Positions 28,816 through 38,954 of a DNA stretch of 64,000 nucleotides are shown one piece after another. The stretch covers positions 1 to 64,000 of the forward strand of contig NZ_JAFNMJ010000003.1 of assembly GCF_026537325.1 (NCBI RefSeq), given 5' to 3'. How positions within the stretch are numbered: position 1 is the stretch's first letter; every line of letters begins with the position of its first letter. A model generated the notes under the pieces. It saw only the letters and a program-made list of their open reading frames with translations, did no database searches and was not told where the DNA came from. Source of the DNA: Bifidobacterium sp. B4142 (GTDB lineage: Bacteria; Actinomycetota; Actinomycetes; Actinomycetales; Bifidobacteriaceae). Both the position numbers and the translations under genes were made by a program.

Positions 28816-29579
28816 AGGATCGCCTTGAGTCTTCTTATGGTCTCCAGCCCTTGAGCGTGGCCAGGCCAGCGGGGGTTGGAGGACAGAAGCGCCTCGCAGG
28901 ATCCGCAGCTGACCTGGTATCGCTCCATGAGCTCATGCAGGACCGCCACGGTCTCTTCTCCGTTGCACCGGCCCGAGGGATCGCAGGCCAGATCGCAGGC
29001 CGTCCAGAGCGGTGAAGTCACCCAAAGTTTCCCCAGCTTCATCAGATAGCGGGCATCCAGCTGTCGCTGGTGGGGATGCAGAGGTCTGCCGTGAACCGGC
29101 GTGCGGAAGTGGGAGTTGGAGATGATGTCCAGAGTATCGGGGAAACGGCCGTTGATCCATATCCAGAGCGCCAGTCCGCCGCATGCTGCTGCGCCGTAAG
29201 GCACCATGGGCATGACGATGGAGGCGCGGCCGTAGAGGCCATCCGCCTGTTCGTTCAGGTAGCAGCAGGATCGGTCCAGACAGGTTACGATCCCCTCATT
29301 CACCAACAGACTGAGGCTGAGCGGGCCGGGCAGATCGCCGGTTTGGATCAGACTGGGCAGCGGTTTGGGTTCGGGGGTCAGGGCCCCAAGTTCGGTCGTA
29401 GGAGGACGGCCGCGGGTGCGCATCGGCGCTGCTCCGGCTGGTGGTCCGGGCCACTGTTGAGCGGCGTCGGCGTGCGGTGTTCGGCCTGGCGGCTTTGTTG
29501 TAGCTCTGAGGGTGCGGCTGGCGCCATGGATAGTAGTAGGCGTCCACGTCACTCCCCCGAGGACGTGTTCTCGATTCAT
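28812..29579 (-). CDS. AbiEi/DUF559-like protein of unknown function
   Basis: A 255-residue protein. The middle and end (GRPLHPHQRQL, WVTSPLWTACDLACD, then a short helical tail) resemble the segment of AbiEi-type and DUF559-type proteins that reads VTxPxRTAxDLA, but no nuclease domain follows, so it may be a degenerate or stand-alone relative. Several Cys (TCLDRSCCYL, CGSCEALL) could bind metal. The ATG at 29579 is preceded six bases upstream by TACAGT, a leaderless pattern. A longer reading of the frame runs antisense to metG and is rejected. It is coupled to the vLRR gene and divergent from metG. Confidence 0.55.
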   Translation of the reverse strand: MNREHVLGGVTWTPTTIHGASRTLRATTKPPGRTPHADAAQQWPGPPAGAAPMRTRGRPPTTELGALTPEPKPLPSLIQTGDLPGPLSLSLLVNEGIVTCLDRSCCYLNEQADGLYGRASIVMPMVPYGAAACGGLALWIWINGRFPDTLDIISNSHFRTPVHGRPLHPHQRQLDARYLMKLGKLWVTSPLWTACDLACDPSGRCNGEETVAVLHELMERYQVSCGSCEALLSSNPRWPGHAQGLETIRRLKAIL

Positions 29580-29717
29580 GGTTCGACTGTAAATGGCTGG
29601 TTCCGGGTTTATCTGGGGGAAGGCCAAATTTGTGCACTTGTGGATAATCTGCTTGCTGGATGGCAGTCCTGTGGACGGGCGGGGGGATTGTAGGCCTGAG
29701 CCGATAATCTTGCTGGT

Positions 29718-31589
29718 ATGAGTCATATCCTTGTTTCCGTCGCCTGGCCCTACGCGAATGGGCCCCGTCACATCGGCCACGTCGCTGGGTTCGGCGTTCC
29801 CTCGGACGTCTATGCACGCTACGAACGCATGAAGGGCAATGATGTCCTCATGGTTTCGGGGACTGATGAGCACGGCACCCCCATCCTGGTGGAGGCTGAC
29901 GCCGAGGGTGTGGGCCCCCAGGAGATCGCCGACCGCTACAACCGGGTCATCGTCAAGGATCTGTGCGATCTGGGGCTCAGCTATGACCTCTTTACCAGGA
30001 CCACGACCGGCAATCACGAGAAGGTGGTACAGGAACTCTTCCGCCAGTGCCGGGCCAACGGCTACATCTATGAGGGCCAGCAAAAGGTGGCCATATCACC
30101 CTCCACCGGACGGACTCTGCCCGATCGCTACATCGAGGGGACCTGCCCTATCTGTGGCGCCGATGGCGCTCGCGGCGACCAATGCGACAACTGCGGCAAC
30201 GAGCTGGATCCGGACGAGCTGATCAACCCCGTATCCAAGATCAACGGGGAGACGCCCCGGTTTGAGGAGTCCAAGCACTTCTTCCTGGATCTGCCCGCCC
30301 TGGCCGAGGCCAACCTGGCCTGGCTGAAGACCCGCAAGGGCTGGCGCAGCAACGTGCTCAACTTCTCCCTGGGACTCTTCAAGGAGGTCAAGCCGCGGGC
30401 CATCACCCGTGACATTGACTGGGGCATTCCCGTGCCTGTGGACGGCTGGGTGGATGACCCCAACAAGAAGCTCTATGTTTGGTTCGACGCCGTCATCGGC
30501 TACCTGTCGGCATCCATCGAATGGGCCCGCCGTCAGGGCGACCCTGAGGCCTGGCGCAAATGGTGGAATGACCCCAAGGCCCTGGGCTACTACTTCATGG
30601 GCAAGGACAACATCACCTTCCACTCGCAGATCTGGCCCTCGGAGATTCTGGCATACAACGGCAAGGGGTCCAAGGGCGGACAGCCGGGACCTTACGGCGA
30701 GCTCAACCTGCCTGAGCAGGTGGTGGCCAGCGAGTTCATGACTATGGAGGGCAAGAAGTTCAGCTCCTCCAGGGGCATCGTCATCTACGTCAAGGACATC
30801 CTGGCACGCTACCCAGTCGATGCAGTCCGCTACTACATCTCCATCGCCGGACCGGAAACTTCGGACTCTGACTTCACCTGGGCGGAGTTCGTCCGGCACA
30901 ACAACGAGGAGCTGGCCGCCTCCTGGGGCAACCTGGTCAACCGCGTGGCCAACCTGCTCAACAAGGACTTTGGCAGCATCCCCGCCGTCGAGCAATCCTG
31001 GCTGACCGAGGAGGATACTGCCCTGCTGGATCGCAGCCTTCAGGCCTTCGATACTGTGGGATCCTTGATTGAGAATCACCGTCAGAAGGCCGCCCTGGTC
31101 GAGGCCATGGCCTTTGTGGGCGATATCAACAAGTACATCTCCGCCCAGGAGCCTTGGAAAATTAAGGACGACCGAAATCGTCTGGCTGCCGTTCTGCATA
31201 CTGCCGCCCAGGCAGTGCTGGATGCCAACACCATGCTGGCCCCCTTCCTGCCCCATGCTTCTCAGCGGGTTTGGGAGACCATGGGCGGCAAGGGCACCTT
31301 CTCACCCCTGCCTCGTATCGAGGAGGTTGACGACCTGGATCGGTCCGACTTCCACTATCCCATCATCACCGGCGACTACCGGCTGGGGGAGACGGTCCAT
31401 CCTTGGGCGCGCGAGCCTCTCAGGGACGGCACCCCAATCGATCGGCCCACACCTATATTCCCGCGTATTCCCAAGGAAGCCGTGCAGGAGGAGCTGGATC
31501 GTTTCCAGGAGCAACTGGATCGCCGCAAGGCCAAAGAGCGCGCCAGATTCGAGGCGGAACAGGCCAAGCTGGGTGACCAGGGCAAGTGA
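29718..31589 (+). CDS. metG: methionyl-tRNA synthetase
   Basis: A 623-residue class I aminoacyl-tRNA synthetase that charges tRNA-Met. The HIGH motif lies in [10 protein letters not shown] near residue 20. [19 protein letters not shown] zinc knuckle sits in the connective domain, and the KMSKS loop is the variant KFSSSRG. The anticodon-binding helical domain follows, then a charged C-terminal helix; no OB-fold tRNA-binding extension is seen. The ATG at 29718 has a GATAAT -10 box ending nine bases upstream and no Shine-Dalgarno, so a very short leader is likely. Confidence 0.98.
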   Translation: MSHILVSVAWPYANGPRHIGHVAGFGVPSDVYARYERMKGNDVLMVSGTDEHGTPILVEADAEGVGPQEIADRYNRVIVKDLCDLGLSYDLFTRTTTGNHEKVVQELFRQCRANGYIYEGQQKVAISPSTGRTLPDRYIEGTCPICGADGARGDQCDNCGNELDPDELINPVSKINGETPRFEESKHFFLDLPALAEANLAWLKTRKGWRSNVLNFSLGLFKEVKPRAITRDIDWGIPVPVDGWVDDPNKKLYVWFDAVIGYLSASIEWARRQGDPEAWRKWWNDPKALGYYFMGKDNITFHSQIWPSEILAYNGKGSKGGQPGPYGELNLPEQVVASEFMTMEGKKFSSSRGIVIYVKDILARYPVDAVRYYISIAGPETSDSDFTWAEFVRHNNEELAASWGNLVNRVANLLNKDFGSIPAVEQSWLTEEDTALLDRSLQAFDTVGSLIENHRQKAALVEAMAFVGDINKYISAQEPWKIKDDRNRLAAVLHTAAQAVLDANTMLAPFLPHASQRVWETMGGKGTFSPLPRIEEVDDLDRSDFHYPIITGDYRLGETVHPWAREPLRDGTPIDRPTPIFPRIPKEAVQEELDRFQEQLDRRKAKERARFEAEQAKLGDQGK

Positions 31590-31753
31590 CGGTCGACGCG
31601 CCCGGGACGGTATTCGTGATTCACAGAGAACTTTGAGGTTTTCGGGCACTTCCTCCAAGGTAGTGCTGGTTATATTTGTTCTGTCGGTTGAAGTACTGGC
31701 CGATGGGGGTCATGCGGCCCCGATAACTGAACCCCTTCTTCTCTCTCTTCTCG

Positions 31754-31785
31754 CCCGGCGGTTCTTCGAACCGCCGGGTTCTTTC
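31754..31785 (+). terminator. intrinsic terminator before the GH65 fusion gene
   Basis: CCCGGCGGTTC (31754-31764) pairs perfectly with GAACCGCCGGG (31768-31778) around TTC, followed by TTCTTTC. It lies about 165 bases after metG and only 30 bases before the next gene, so it may instead act as an attenuator for that gene. Confidence 0.8.
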
Positions 31786-31814
31786 GTCATGGAAGACCCA
31801 TAGGATGAGTAACC

Positions 31815-34800
31815 ATGAAGGTTGCCCAATTCGCCTGTGTGCTCTTCGATCTGGACGGGGTGCTGGTGCCCACGACCATCCTGCACAAGGCCGCCTGGAA
31901 GGCGTTGTTCGATCAGGTCCTGCCCGGAGACGTCCCGGCCTATACGGAGCAGGATTACTACGCCTATGTGGATGGCCGGCCCCGCTATGACGGCGTGGAC
32001 GCCCTGCTGCGTAGCAGGGGCATCGAGCTGGACTGGGGCAGCCCCGATGATGATCCGAAACTGGACACCATTTGCGGATACGGCAATCGCAAGAACCTGA
32101 CCTTTGAGCGGATGCTGAAGCAGAAGGGCATCGATCCCTACCCGGACACCGTGGATCTGCTTCGGCACCTGCGCTCCGATAAGAAGCGTCTGGCTGTGGT
32201 GTCCAGCTCGCGCAACACGGCCCAGGTCCTCCAGGCCGCTGGAATCGCCGGATACTTCGACACAGTGGTGGACGGCAACCTCAAGGACGAGATGGGTCTT
32301 CAGGGCAAGCCGGCCCCGGACACCTACGCCTATGCGGCCAAGGTTCTCGGACTGCATCATGAGGATGCCGTTGTGGTCGAGGATGCTCTCTCCGGCGTAG
32401 CCGCCGGCCATGCCGGCAGGTTCGGCCTGGTTGTGGGCGTGAACAGGGGCGCCGGCCGTGAGCAGCTGTTCAAGGCCGGCGCGGACTTGGTGGTGGACCA
32501 GCTGATCGAGCTGATCGACGACGATGCGGGCGAGCGTGCGCAGGGGAAGGACCCCAGTCTGGATGAGGGCCGCTTCCCCGTGGAAGACTGGGGTCTCAGC
32601 GAGGTCGGGCGGCCTGGAGACATCAGCGCCACGGTCTTTTCCGTCACCAACGGCTCCGTCGGCGTCAGGGGCGAAGGCGGCGGGGAACGCTGCTTGGGCA
32701 ACGGCACCTTCCTGAGTGGCTTCCATGACACCTTCCGGATTGCCCATCCCGAAAGCGCTTACGGGTATGCCAAGGTAGGACAGTTGATCCAAGGAGTGCC
32801 CGATGCTTCGGACTTCACCCTCAAGGTGGAGGGGCTGCCCCTGGGCCGGCCTGAGAAGACCACTCAGCGTCTGGACTTCCGAACCGGGATCGCGACTACC
32901 ACCAATTTGTACGATCTGGACCATGGCATCCATCTGAAGACCGTGCTTACACGCATGGTCTGTCTGTATGACCGCAACCTGAGCGTCTGCACGTTGACTG
33001 TAGAGTCGCCCGACCGTGACATGGCTGTGGTGGTTGAGGGGCCGGTCAATGCTGACAACCCCCGCCATGTCAACTCCAGCGACCCCCGCAAGTCGACCTT
33101 TGTGGACGGTTGCGGAATCCACGAGGTGCTGGACAATGCGGTCTATGGTGAGCTGAGTGCGGATTGCAGGGTATTTCGTTGCAACAATTCACGGCTCAGC
33201 CTGGCTCTGGGCGTCCGGCAGTTCAGGGACGGCCGGCCCGTTGAAGGCTCCGGCTGGCGCATGGACGTGCCCAAGGGCGGTTCCACCCGCCTGGTCCGTT
33301 ACGCCGTCTACCGCAGCCATCCCATCCTTCCGGCCGGCACCAGCGGCAACGGCCTGGTCGTGCAGACCCGGGGGGAGGGGACCAGGCGTCTGGTCGAGGA
33401 CTGCCGCGATCGGCTGGAGGAGGTCAGCGCCCTCTCTCTGGAAGAGCTGGAGCAGCGTCAGAGGGCATGGCTGGACCGGTTCTGGGAGCGTCAGGATATC
33501 CGCATCCAGGCCGACGATGGTGGCCGTACCCAGCAGATGGTGCGCTGGGAACTCTTCCAGCTGGCCCAGTCCACGGCCCAGATCGAGAACGGCGTGGGCG
33601 CCAAGGGCCTGAGCGGATCCGGCTACAGCGGCCACTACTTCTGGGATACCGAGATCTACATTCTCCCCTTCCTGATTTATTCGGCGCCTGCTCGAGCAAG
33701 AGCCGTCCTCCACTACCGCTACCTGATGCTGCCGGCGGCCAGGCGCAGGGCCTGCGCGCTCAACCTGAACGGCGCCCTCTTCCCATGGCGGACCATCGAC
33801 GGCGAGGAGGCCTCCGCCTACTTCCCCACCGGCACGGCCCAATACCACATCGATGCCGACATCGCCTACGCGGCGGCCCAATATGTGCAGGTCACCGGCG
33901 ATGAAGACTTCCTGCAGGCTGAGGGCGTAGACATCCTGGTGGAGACGGCCCGTCTTTGGATGAGCCTGGGGCGCTATAAGGAGGACGGCCGCTTCCACAT
34001 CCACTGCGTGACCGGCCCGGACGAGTACACGGTCCTGGTCGACGACAACCTCTACACCAACCAGATGGCTCGGTTCAATCTCTTAGCCGCTTACAAGGCC
34101 TACCAGCACCTGCGCGAGAAGCACCCGGATCTGATCGGCGGCATACGCGAAAGGCTGCACTTCGACGACGATGAGGCCGCCAAATGGTCTCATGCGGCTG
34201 AAGCCATGTTCGCCCCCTTCGACGATCAGGAGGGGGTCCATGCCCAGGATGCCCAGTTCATGCAACGCCCTCGCTGGCACTTCGACCAGTTCACGGCCAG
34301 GCCCCTGCTGCTGCACTACCATCCGTTAGTCATTTACCGGCACAAGGTGCTCAAGCAGACCGACGTGGTTATGGCCCTCTACCTGCTCAGCTCCTGGTTC
34401 ACTCCGGAGCAGAAGCTGGCTGACTTCGACTACTACGATCCGCTGACCACCGGGGATTCGACCCTGTCTGCAGCCTCCCAGTCCATCCTCGCCGCCGAGG
34501 TGGGGCATGACAAGCTGGCCATGCAGTACTTCCGTCGGTCCTTGTTCACGGACGTGGACGACCTGCACGCCAACACGACTGACGGCATTCACTTGGCCGC
34601 CTGCGGAGGCGTCTGGTCCAGCCTGGTCTGCGGCTTCGGCGGCCTACGGGACACCGGCGGGACCATGCTGAGCATTGACCCCCGCCTGCCCTCATCCTGG
34701 CGCTCGCTGACCTACGAGTTGGAGGTGCGAGGCACCAGGTTCCAGGTTGCCGTAACAACAGGCGGTGTCGATCTGAAGCGCTTGTCAGGACCTGAGCTGG

Positions 34801-34835
34801 ACCTTCTGGTCCAGGGGCATCCTCGCCACATATGA
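31815..34835 (+). CDS. beta-phosphoglucomutase / GH65 phosphorylase fusion
   Basis: A 1006-residue bifunctional protein. Residues 1 to about 235 are a HAD-type beta-phosphoglucomutase: nucleophile Asp12 and acid Asp14 in FDLDGVLV, VVSSSRNTAQVL, and VVEDALSGVAAG. From about residue 250 follows a family 65 glycoside phosphorylase with the N-terminal beta domain and an (alpha/alpha)6 catalytic domain; Glu737 in VTGPDEYT is the general acid, and HYFWDTEIYILP is conserved. The phosphorylase would split an alpha-glucosyl disaccharide (maltose, trehalose, kojibiose or nigerose type) with phosphate, releasing beta-glucose 1-phosphate, which the mutase turns into glucose 6-phosphate. Specificity cannot be read off. 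No importer adjoins it. Confidence 0.92.
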   Translation: MKVAQFACVLFDLDGVLVPTTILHKAAWKALFDQVLPGDVPAYTEQDYYAYVDGRPRYDGVDALLRSRGIELDWGSPDDDPKLDTICGYGNRKNLTFERMLKQKGIDPYPDTVDLLRHLRSDKKRLAVVSSSRNTAQVLQAAGIAGYFDTVVDGNLKDEMGLQGKPAPDTYAYAAKVLGLHHEDAVVVEDALSGVAAGHAGRFGLVVGVNRGAGREQLFKAGADLVVDQLIELIDDDAGERAQGKDPSLDEGRFPVEDWGLSEVGRPGDISATVFSVTNGSVGVRGEGGGERCLGNGTFLSGFHDTFRIAHPESAYGYAKVGQLIQGVPDASDFTLKVEGLPLGRPEKTTQRLDFRTGIATTTNLYDLDHGIHLKTVLTRMVCLYDRNLSVCTLTVESPDRDMAVVVEGPVNADNPRHVNSSDPRKSTFVDGCGIHEVLDNAVYGELSADCRVFRCNNSRLSLALGVRQFRDGRPVEGSGWRMDVPKGGSTRLVRYAVYRSHPILPAGTSGNGLVVQTRGEGTRRLVEDCRDRLEEVSALSLEELEQRQRAWLDRFWERQDIRIQADDGGRTQQMVRWELFQLAQSTAQIENGVGAKGLSGSGYSGHYFWDTEIYILPFLIYSAPARARAVLHYRYLMLPAARRRACALNLNGALFPWRTIDGEEASAYFPTGTAQYHIDADIAYAAAQYVQVTGDEDFLQAEGVDILVETARLWMSLGRYKEDGRFHIHCVTGPDEYTVLVDDNLYTNQMARFNLLAAYKAYQHLREKHPDLIGGIRERLHFDDDEAAKWSHAAEAMFAPFDDQEGVHAQDAQFMQRPRWHFDQFTARPLLLHYHPLVIYRHKVLKQTDVVMALYLLSSWFTPEQKLADFDYYDPLTTGDSTLSAASQSILAAEVGHDKLAMQYFRRSLFTDVDDLHANTTDGIHLAACGGVWSSLVCGFGGLRDTGGTMLSIDPRLPSSWRSLTYELEVRGTRFQVAVTTGGVDLKRLSGPELDLLVQGHPRHI

Positions 34836-35061
34836 TCTCCGGACTCTGGGCCTAGACACGCCGAGATCCGGGGTTGCATCTGGTGCAGGCTCCAATAAAA
34901 TAGGCCACGCTTAGACGAATCCAGGGCGGACGCGCGCGGCCTTGCAGAGGCGAAGAACACAGCCGGGCGTCATCATTGGTCAGTCACACTCCCGGACGGT
35001 CACGGCAATGAGAAGAGACCAGATCAGAGAAGTTCAACAGGGAACGTGAGGGTGTCCTCCA

Positions 35062-36900
35062 ATGTACGTCGATTCTGCGAAGAATCAGCACAGCAGCAAC
35101 CTTCGATGGATCCTACCCTACTGCAGACCGGACGCCGGTAGAATCGCCGCCGCTCTCCTGCTCTTTGCGGCGGACAAGGTCCTGGTCATGCTTATGCCTA
35201 TTTTGGCGGGCATGATTGTGGACCAGGTGATTGGTCAGGGGCATGAGGATCGGTTGCCCAAGCTTTGTTTCGCCATGATAGCCGTCACCTTTGGGCGTAG
35301 CTTCTGCCGCTATGGCTATCAGATGTTCATGGAGCGTTTCGGCCAGAACACCATTTATCGGCTGGTCAGTGACGAATACGAGAAGCTCCACGACATGGAC
35401 TTCACCTACTTCAACCACACCCGCAACGGCGACATCATGAGCCGGATGACCTCGGACACCGATGCTATCCGCCACTTCGTCTCCTGGGTCTCATACAACA
35501 TTCTGGATGCCATCTGCCTCTTCATCGGGTCTCTGGCCGTCATGTTCACCATCGAATGGCGGCTGGCCCTGGCCCTGCTGGCCGTGACTCCATTCCTCTT
35601 CTGCTTCACCTGGCAGCTTTCCAAGCACGCCCACCCGCTCTTCTATGCCATCCGCAACTCGCTGGCATCCCTCAACTCCATGGTCGAGGAGAACATCGAG
35701 GGCAACCGGGTGGTCAAGGCCTTCGTCCGCGAGCCCTATGAGACCGAGAAGTTCGATCAGCATAACGATGACTACATGCAGCGCAACATGGACTCCGCCC
35801 GCAACAGCCGCACCTACATGCCCTGGCTGGACGGCTGCTCCTACATGCTCCAGCTGATCACCCTGATCCTGGGCGGCTGGCTGGTCATCCGCCAGCAGAT
35901 GACCCTGGGCGCCCTGGTCTCTTTCAACAGCTTCCTGTGGATGATCGACGGCCCGGTGCGCCAATCCGGCTGGCTGATCAACGATGTGGAGCGCTTCAAC
36001 GCCTCCTGCGTCAAAATCCGTCGGCTGCTGACGGCCGAGCCCAGGATCGTCGAGCGCAAGAACGCCCAGGCCGGCGTGGTCCAGGCGGCCACAGTCCGCG
36101 CCAAGGTCAACGGCGAGCAGGCCGGCGACCCGGTCAGAATCCGTGGGGACATCCGCTTCGACCACGTCAGCTTCGCCTTCCCTGACGACCCGGAGACCCC
36201 CATCCTCAAGGACATCAACTTCCATGCGGCGGCTGGCACCCGGCTGGGCATACTGGGGGAGACCGGCTCGGGCAAGTCCACCCTGGTCAGCCTGGTGGCC
36301 CGCTTCTACGACCCCACCGTGGGACATGTGCTCATCGACGGGATCGATGCCAGGCAGTGGCCCCTGGACCTGCTGCGGCGGCAGGTCAACATCGTGGCCC
36401 AGGACACCTTCCTCTTCTCGGACACCATCGGCGACAACATCGCCTTCGGAGCCCAACGCGACGACGAGCAGTACGTCAGGACCATGGCCTCCATGGCCGG
36501 CGCCGACTCCTTCATCAACCGGATGCCCGAGGGCTATGACACCGTGGTGGGCGAGCGCGGGGTTGGCCTGTCGGGCGGCCAGAAGCAGCGGCTCAGCCTG
36601 GCCCGGGCCTTGGCTGACGACCCGGCCATCCTGATCATGGACGACACCACATCGGCCGTCGACATGGAGACCGAGGCCACCATCCAGCGGCATCTGCAGG
36701 AGATGGAGGGCACCAGGACCATGGTCACCATCGCCCACAGGATCTCCTCCATCAAGGATTCCGACCTGATTCTGGTCCTGGACCACGGCAGGATTGTGGA
36801 ACGCGGGTCCCATGAAGAGCTGGTCCACGCCCACGGCCGCTACTACCGGATCTACCGCAAGCAGCTGGGGCTGCAATCCGGACAGTCGGCAGGGTTCTGA
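35062..36900 (+). CDS. ABC exporter half-transporter with degenerate Walker B
   Basis: A 612-residue type IV ABC exporter subunit with six transmembrane helices (residues about 20-330) and a C-terminal nucleotide-binding domain. Walker A is GETGSGKST near residue 399 and the signature is LSGGQKQR. The Walker B end reads LIMDDTTSAVD, with Asp528 where the catalytic Glu normally stands. This is the mark of the subunit carrying the inactive site in heterodimeric exporters such as BmrCD or TM287/288. Its partner is the next gene, 29 bases downstream. The substrate (drug, lipid or peptide) is unknown. Confidence 0.93.
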   Translation: MYVDSAKNQHSSNLRWILPYCRPDAGRIAAALLLFAADKVLVMLMPILAGMIVDQVIGQGHEDRLPKLCFAMIAVTFGRSFCRYGYQMFMERFGQNTIYRLVSDEYEKLHDMDFTYFNHTRNGDIMSRMTSDTDAIRHFVSWVSYNILDAICLFIGSLAVMFTIEWRLALALLAVTPFLFCFTWQLSKHAHPLFYAIRNSLASLNSMVEENIEGNRVVKAFVREPYETEKFDQHNDDYMQRNMDSARNSRTYMPWLDGCSYMLQLITLILGGWLVIRQQMTLGALVSFNSFLWMIDGPVRQSGWLINDVERFNASCVKIRRLLTAEPRIVERKNAQAGVVQAATVRAKVNGEQAGDPVRIRGDIRFDHVSFAFPDDPETPILKDINFHAAAGTRLGILGETGSGKSTLVSLVARFYDPTVGHVLIDGIDARQWPLDLLRRQVNIVAQDTFLFSDTIGDNIAFGAQRDDEQYVRTMASMAGADSFINRMPEGYDTVVGERGVGLSGGQKQRLSLARALADDPAILIMDDTTSAVDMETEATIQRHLQEMEGTRTMVTIAHRISSIKDSDLILVLDHGRIVERGSHEELVHAHGRYYRIYRKQLGLQSGQSAGF

Positions 36901-36929
36901 CGCATCAGCAGGCATGGCAAGGTGAGACG

Positions 36930-38840
36930 ATGAAGCAGCAAGAGCAACGTTCGGCAGGCACCACGCGCAGGAACACCTTTCGCGAGGACGAGGACCTGGA
37001 GGAGCAGATCAACTTCGGTGATATCAAGCGCATAGGGGCCTATCTGAAACCCTACCTGCGCCATGGGGTGATCATCCTGGCGGCGGTTCTGTCCATGAGC
37101 GCCATCGCCGTGGCCATTCCCTACATGACCAAGACCATGATCGACGCGGTCATCCCCTCCAAGGACCCGGTCCGGCTCTTCGCCCTGGGGGCGGTCTTTC
37201 TGTTGGCTATCGTCATCTACGAGCTCCTCCTGCGGTACCGGACGGTGGCCATCACCCAGGTGGGCCAGCTCATGCTCAAGGACATGCGCCGTGACCTCTT
37301 CACCCACATCCAGACCTTGCCTTTCTCATACTTCGACTCCAGGCCCCACGGCAAGATCCTGATCAGGGTGGTCAACTACGTCAACACGCTCTCGGATACC
37401 CTGAGCTCGGGTCTGATCAACGTGATCGCGGACATCTTCACCTTTTCGCTGACCCTGGTTGTCATGTTCGTCATCGACTGGAGGCTGACCCTCTGGTCCC
37501 TGGTCCTCATGCCCCTGCTGGTGCTCTATGTGCTGATTCTCCAGCGCTTCCAGCGGCGGGCCTACCAGCGCCTGTCCAACAAACAGAGCAATCTGAACGC
37601 CTACATCCATGAGTCCATCGCAGGGGTCAAGACCACGCAGACCTTCGTCAGGGAGCGCGAGCAGTTCCATACTTTCCAGGAGCAGCAGGGCCAGGTTCGC
37701 AGCGCCTGGATGCGGGCCGTGCACATCCAGTACCTGATGTGGCCAGGAGTGCAGAACATCTCCACCATCACCATCGCTCTGATCTACTATCTGGGGATCA
37801 CCGGCCTGGGTGGCGTGCAGGTCACCACGGGCATGCTGATCGCTTTCGTCGGCTATGCCAACAACTTCTGGAACCCCATCATCAACATCGGCAACTTCTA
37901 CAACCAGCTGATCACATGCTCGGCCTACCTGGAGCGCATCTTCGAGACCCTCGACGTCCGCCCTGGGATCGAGGACCGTCCAGGGGCCATAGAGCTGCCG
38001 CCGGTCAAGGGCAGGGTGGACTTCAACGACGTGGTCTTCAAGTACGAGCCCGGAGGCCGCAACATCCTCAACCTGGTGGACTTCCATGTGCCGGCAGGCA
38101 GCACGGTCGCCCTGGTGGGGCCTACGGGCGCCGGCAAGACCACCATCGTCAACCTTCTCTCGCGCTTCTACGACGTGACCGAGGGCAGCGTCTGCGTGGA
38201 CGGGCATGACGTGCGCGACGTGACCCTGGACTCCCTGCGTCGGCAAATGGGGGTCATGCTTCAAGACACCTTCATCTTCACTGGCAACGTGCGCGAGAAC
38301 ATTCGCTACGGTCGCCTGGAGGCCACCGACCAGCAAGTCGAGGAGGCCGCAAAGGCCGTCCATGCCCACGAGTTCATCATGGAGCTGCCCGACGGCTACG
38401 ATACCAAGGTCGAGGAGCGCGGATCCACCCTCTCCGCAGGTCAGCGGCAGCTGATCGCCTTTGCCAGGGTTCTGCTGGCCGACCCCCGAATCCTGATCCT
38501 GGACGAGGCGACCAGCAGCATCGACACCCGCACCGAGGAGGCCCTCCAGGCCGGACTGGCCCATCTGCTCAAGGGGCGGACTTCCTTCGTCATCGCCCAC
38601 CGGCTGTCCACCATCGAGAATGCGGATCAGATCTTCTATATCGATCATGGGCAGATCGTGGAGCACGGCACCCACCAGGAGCTCCTGGCCAAGAGGGGCG
38701 CCTACTATCGGCTGCACGAGTCCCAGTACGCCATGATCCGCACAGCCAACGGTGACCAGGCGCAATCGACACAGCCTGGCGATGATGCCGGACAAAGCGG
38801 CAGCCGGGTTCCGCAGGATTCGACTGTCTCTGCCCAATAG
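36930..38840 (+). CDS. ABC exporter half-transporter, catalytic partner
   Basis: A 636-residue partner of the upstream ABC subunit. A charged N-terminus precedes six transmembrane helices and a nucleotide-binding domain with Walker A GPTGAGKTT, a complete Walker B LILDEATSSID with catalytic Glu, and a slightly altered signature LSAGQRQ. The intact Walker B here and the degenerate one upstream fit an asymmetric heterodimer. The C-terminal tail is polar and unstructured. The pair probably forms one operon and exports an unknown substrate. The next transcription unit (GH43) starts with its own promoter. Confidence 0.93.
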   Translation: MKQQEQRSAGTTRRNTFREDEDLEEQINFGDIKRIGAYLKPYLRHGVIILAAVLSMSAIAVAIPYMTKTMIDAVIPSKDPVRLFALGAVFLLAIVIYELLLRYRTVAITQVGQLMLKDMRRDLFTHIQTLPFSYFDSRPHGKILIRVVNYVNTLSDTLSSGLINVIADIFTFSLTLVVMFVIDWRLTLWSLVLMPLLVLYVLILQRFQRRAYQRLSNKQSNLNAYIHESIAGVKTTQTFVREREQFHTFQEQQGQVRSAWMRAVHIQYLMWPGVQNISTITIALIYYLGITGLGGVQVTTGMLIAFVGYANNFWNPIINIGNFYNQLITCSAYLERIFETLDVRPGIEDRPGAIELPPVKGRVDFNDVVFKYEPGGRNILNLVDFHVPAGSTVALVGPTGAGKTTIVNLLSRFYDVTEGSVCVDGHDVRDVTLDSLRRQMGVMLQDTFIFTGNVRENIRYGRLEATDQQVEEAAKAVHAHEFIMELPDGYDTKVEERGSTLSAGQRQLIAFARVLLADPRILILDEATSSIDTRTEEALQAGLAHLLKGRTSFVIAHRLSTIENADQIFYIDHGQIVEHGTHQELLAKRGAYYRLHESQYAMIRTANGDQAQSTQPGDDAGQSGSRVPQDSTVSAQ

Positions 38841-38881
38841 CAGGCTGACCCATGTGTCGCCGTTGGTCCCCGACTAGCAGC

Positions 38882-38897
38882 ATTACATCGTTATAAA
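38882..38897. promoter_or_regulatory. probable arabinan-regulon operator with -10 box
   Basis: ATTACATCGTTATAAA has the CGTTATAAA right half shared with the sites at 46578 and 43171, and an imperfect left half. TTATAA inside it could serve as -10 box for the GH43-GH27 unit starting at 38955. This is the second weakest of the five sites. Confidence 0.5.
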
Positions 38898-38954
38898 ATA
38901 AATAGTGACAAGGCAAAGCCGACAGGCTCGGCAGCCAGAGCAAAGGAGCAGACG

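Noticed and set aside
29580-30083. N-terminal extension of the AbiEi-like gene into metG
   Set aside because: The extension runs antisense to the conserved metG start region, and a leaderless promoter pattern supports the ATG at 29579.
37326-38837. Long minus-strand open frame opposite the second ABC exporter gene
   Set aside because: Composition and phase show it to be an antisense shadow of a well-supported exporter gene. The same holds for frames opposite metG, kup, gnd and the GH43 genes.
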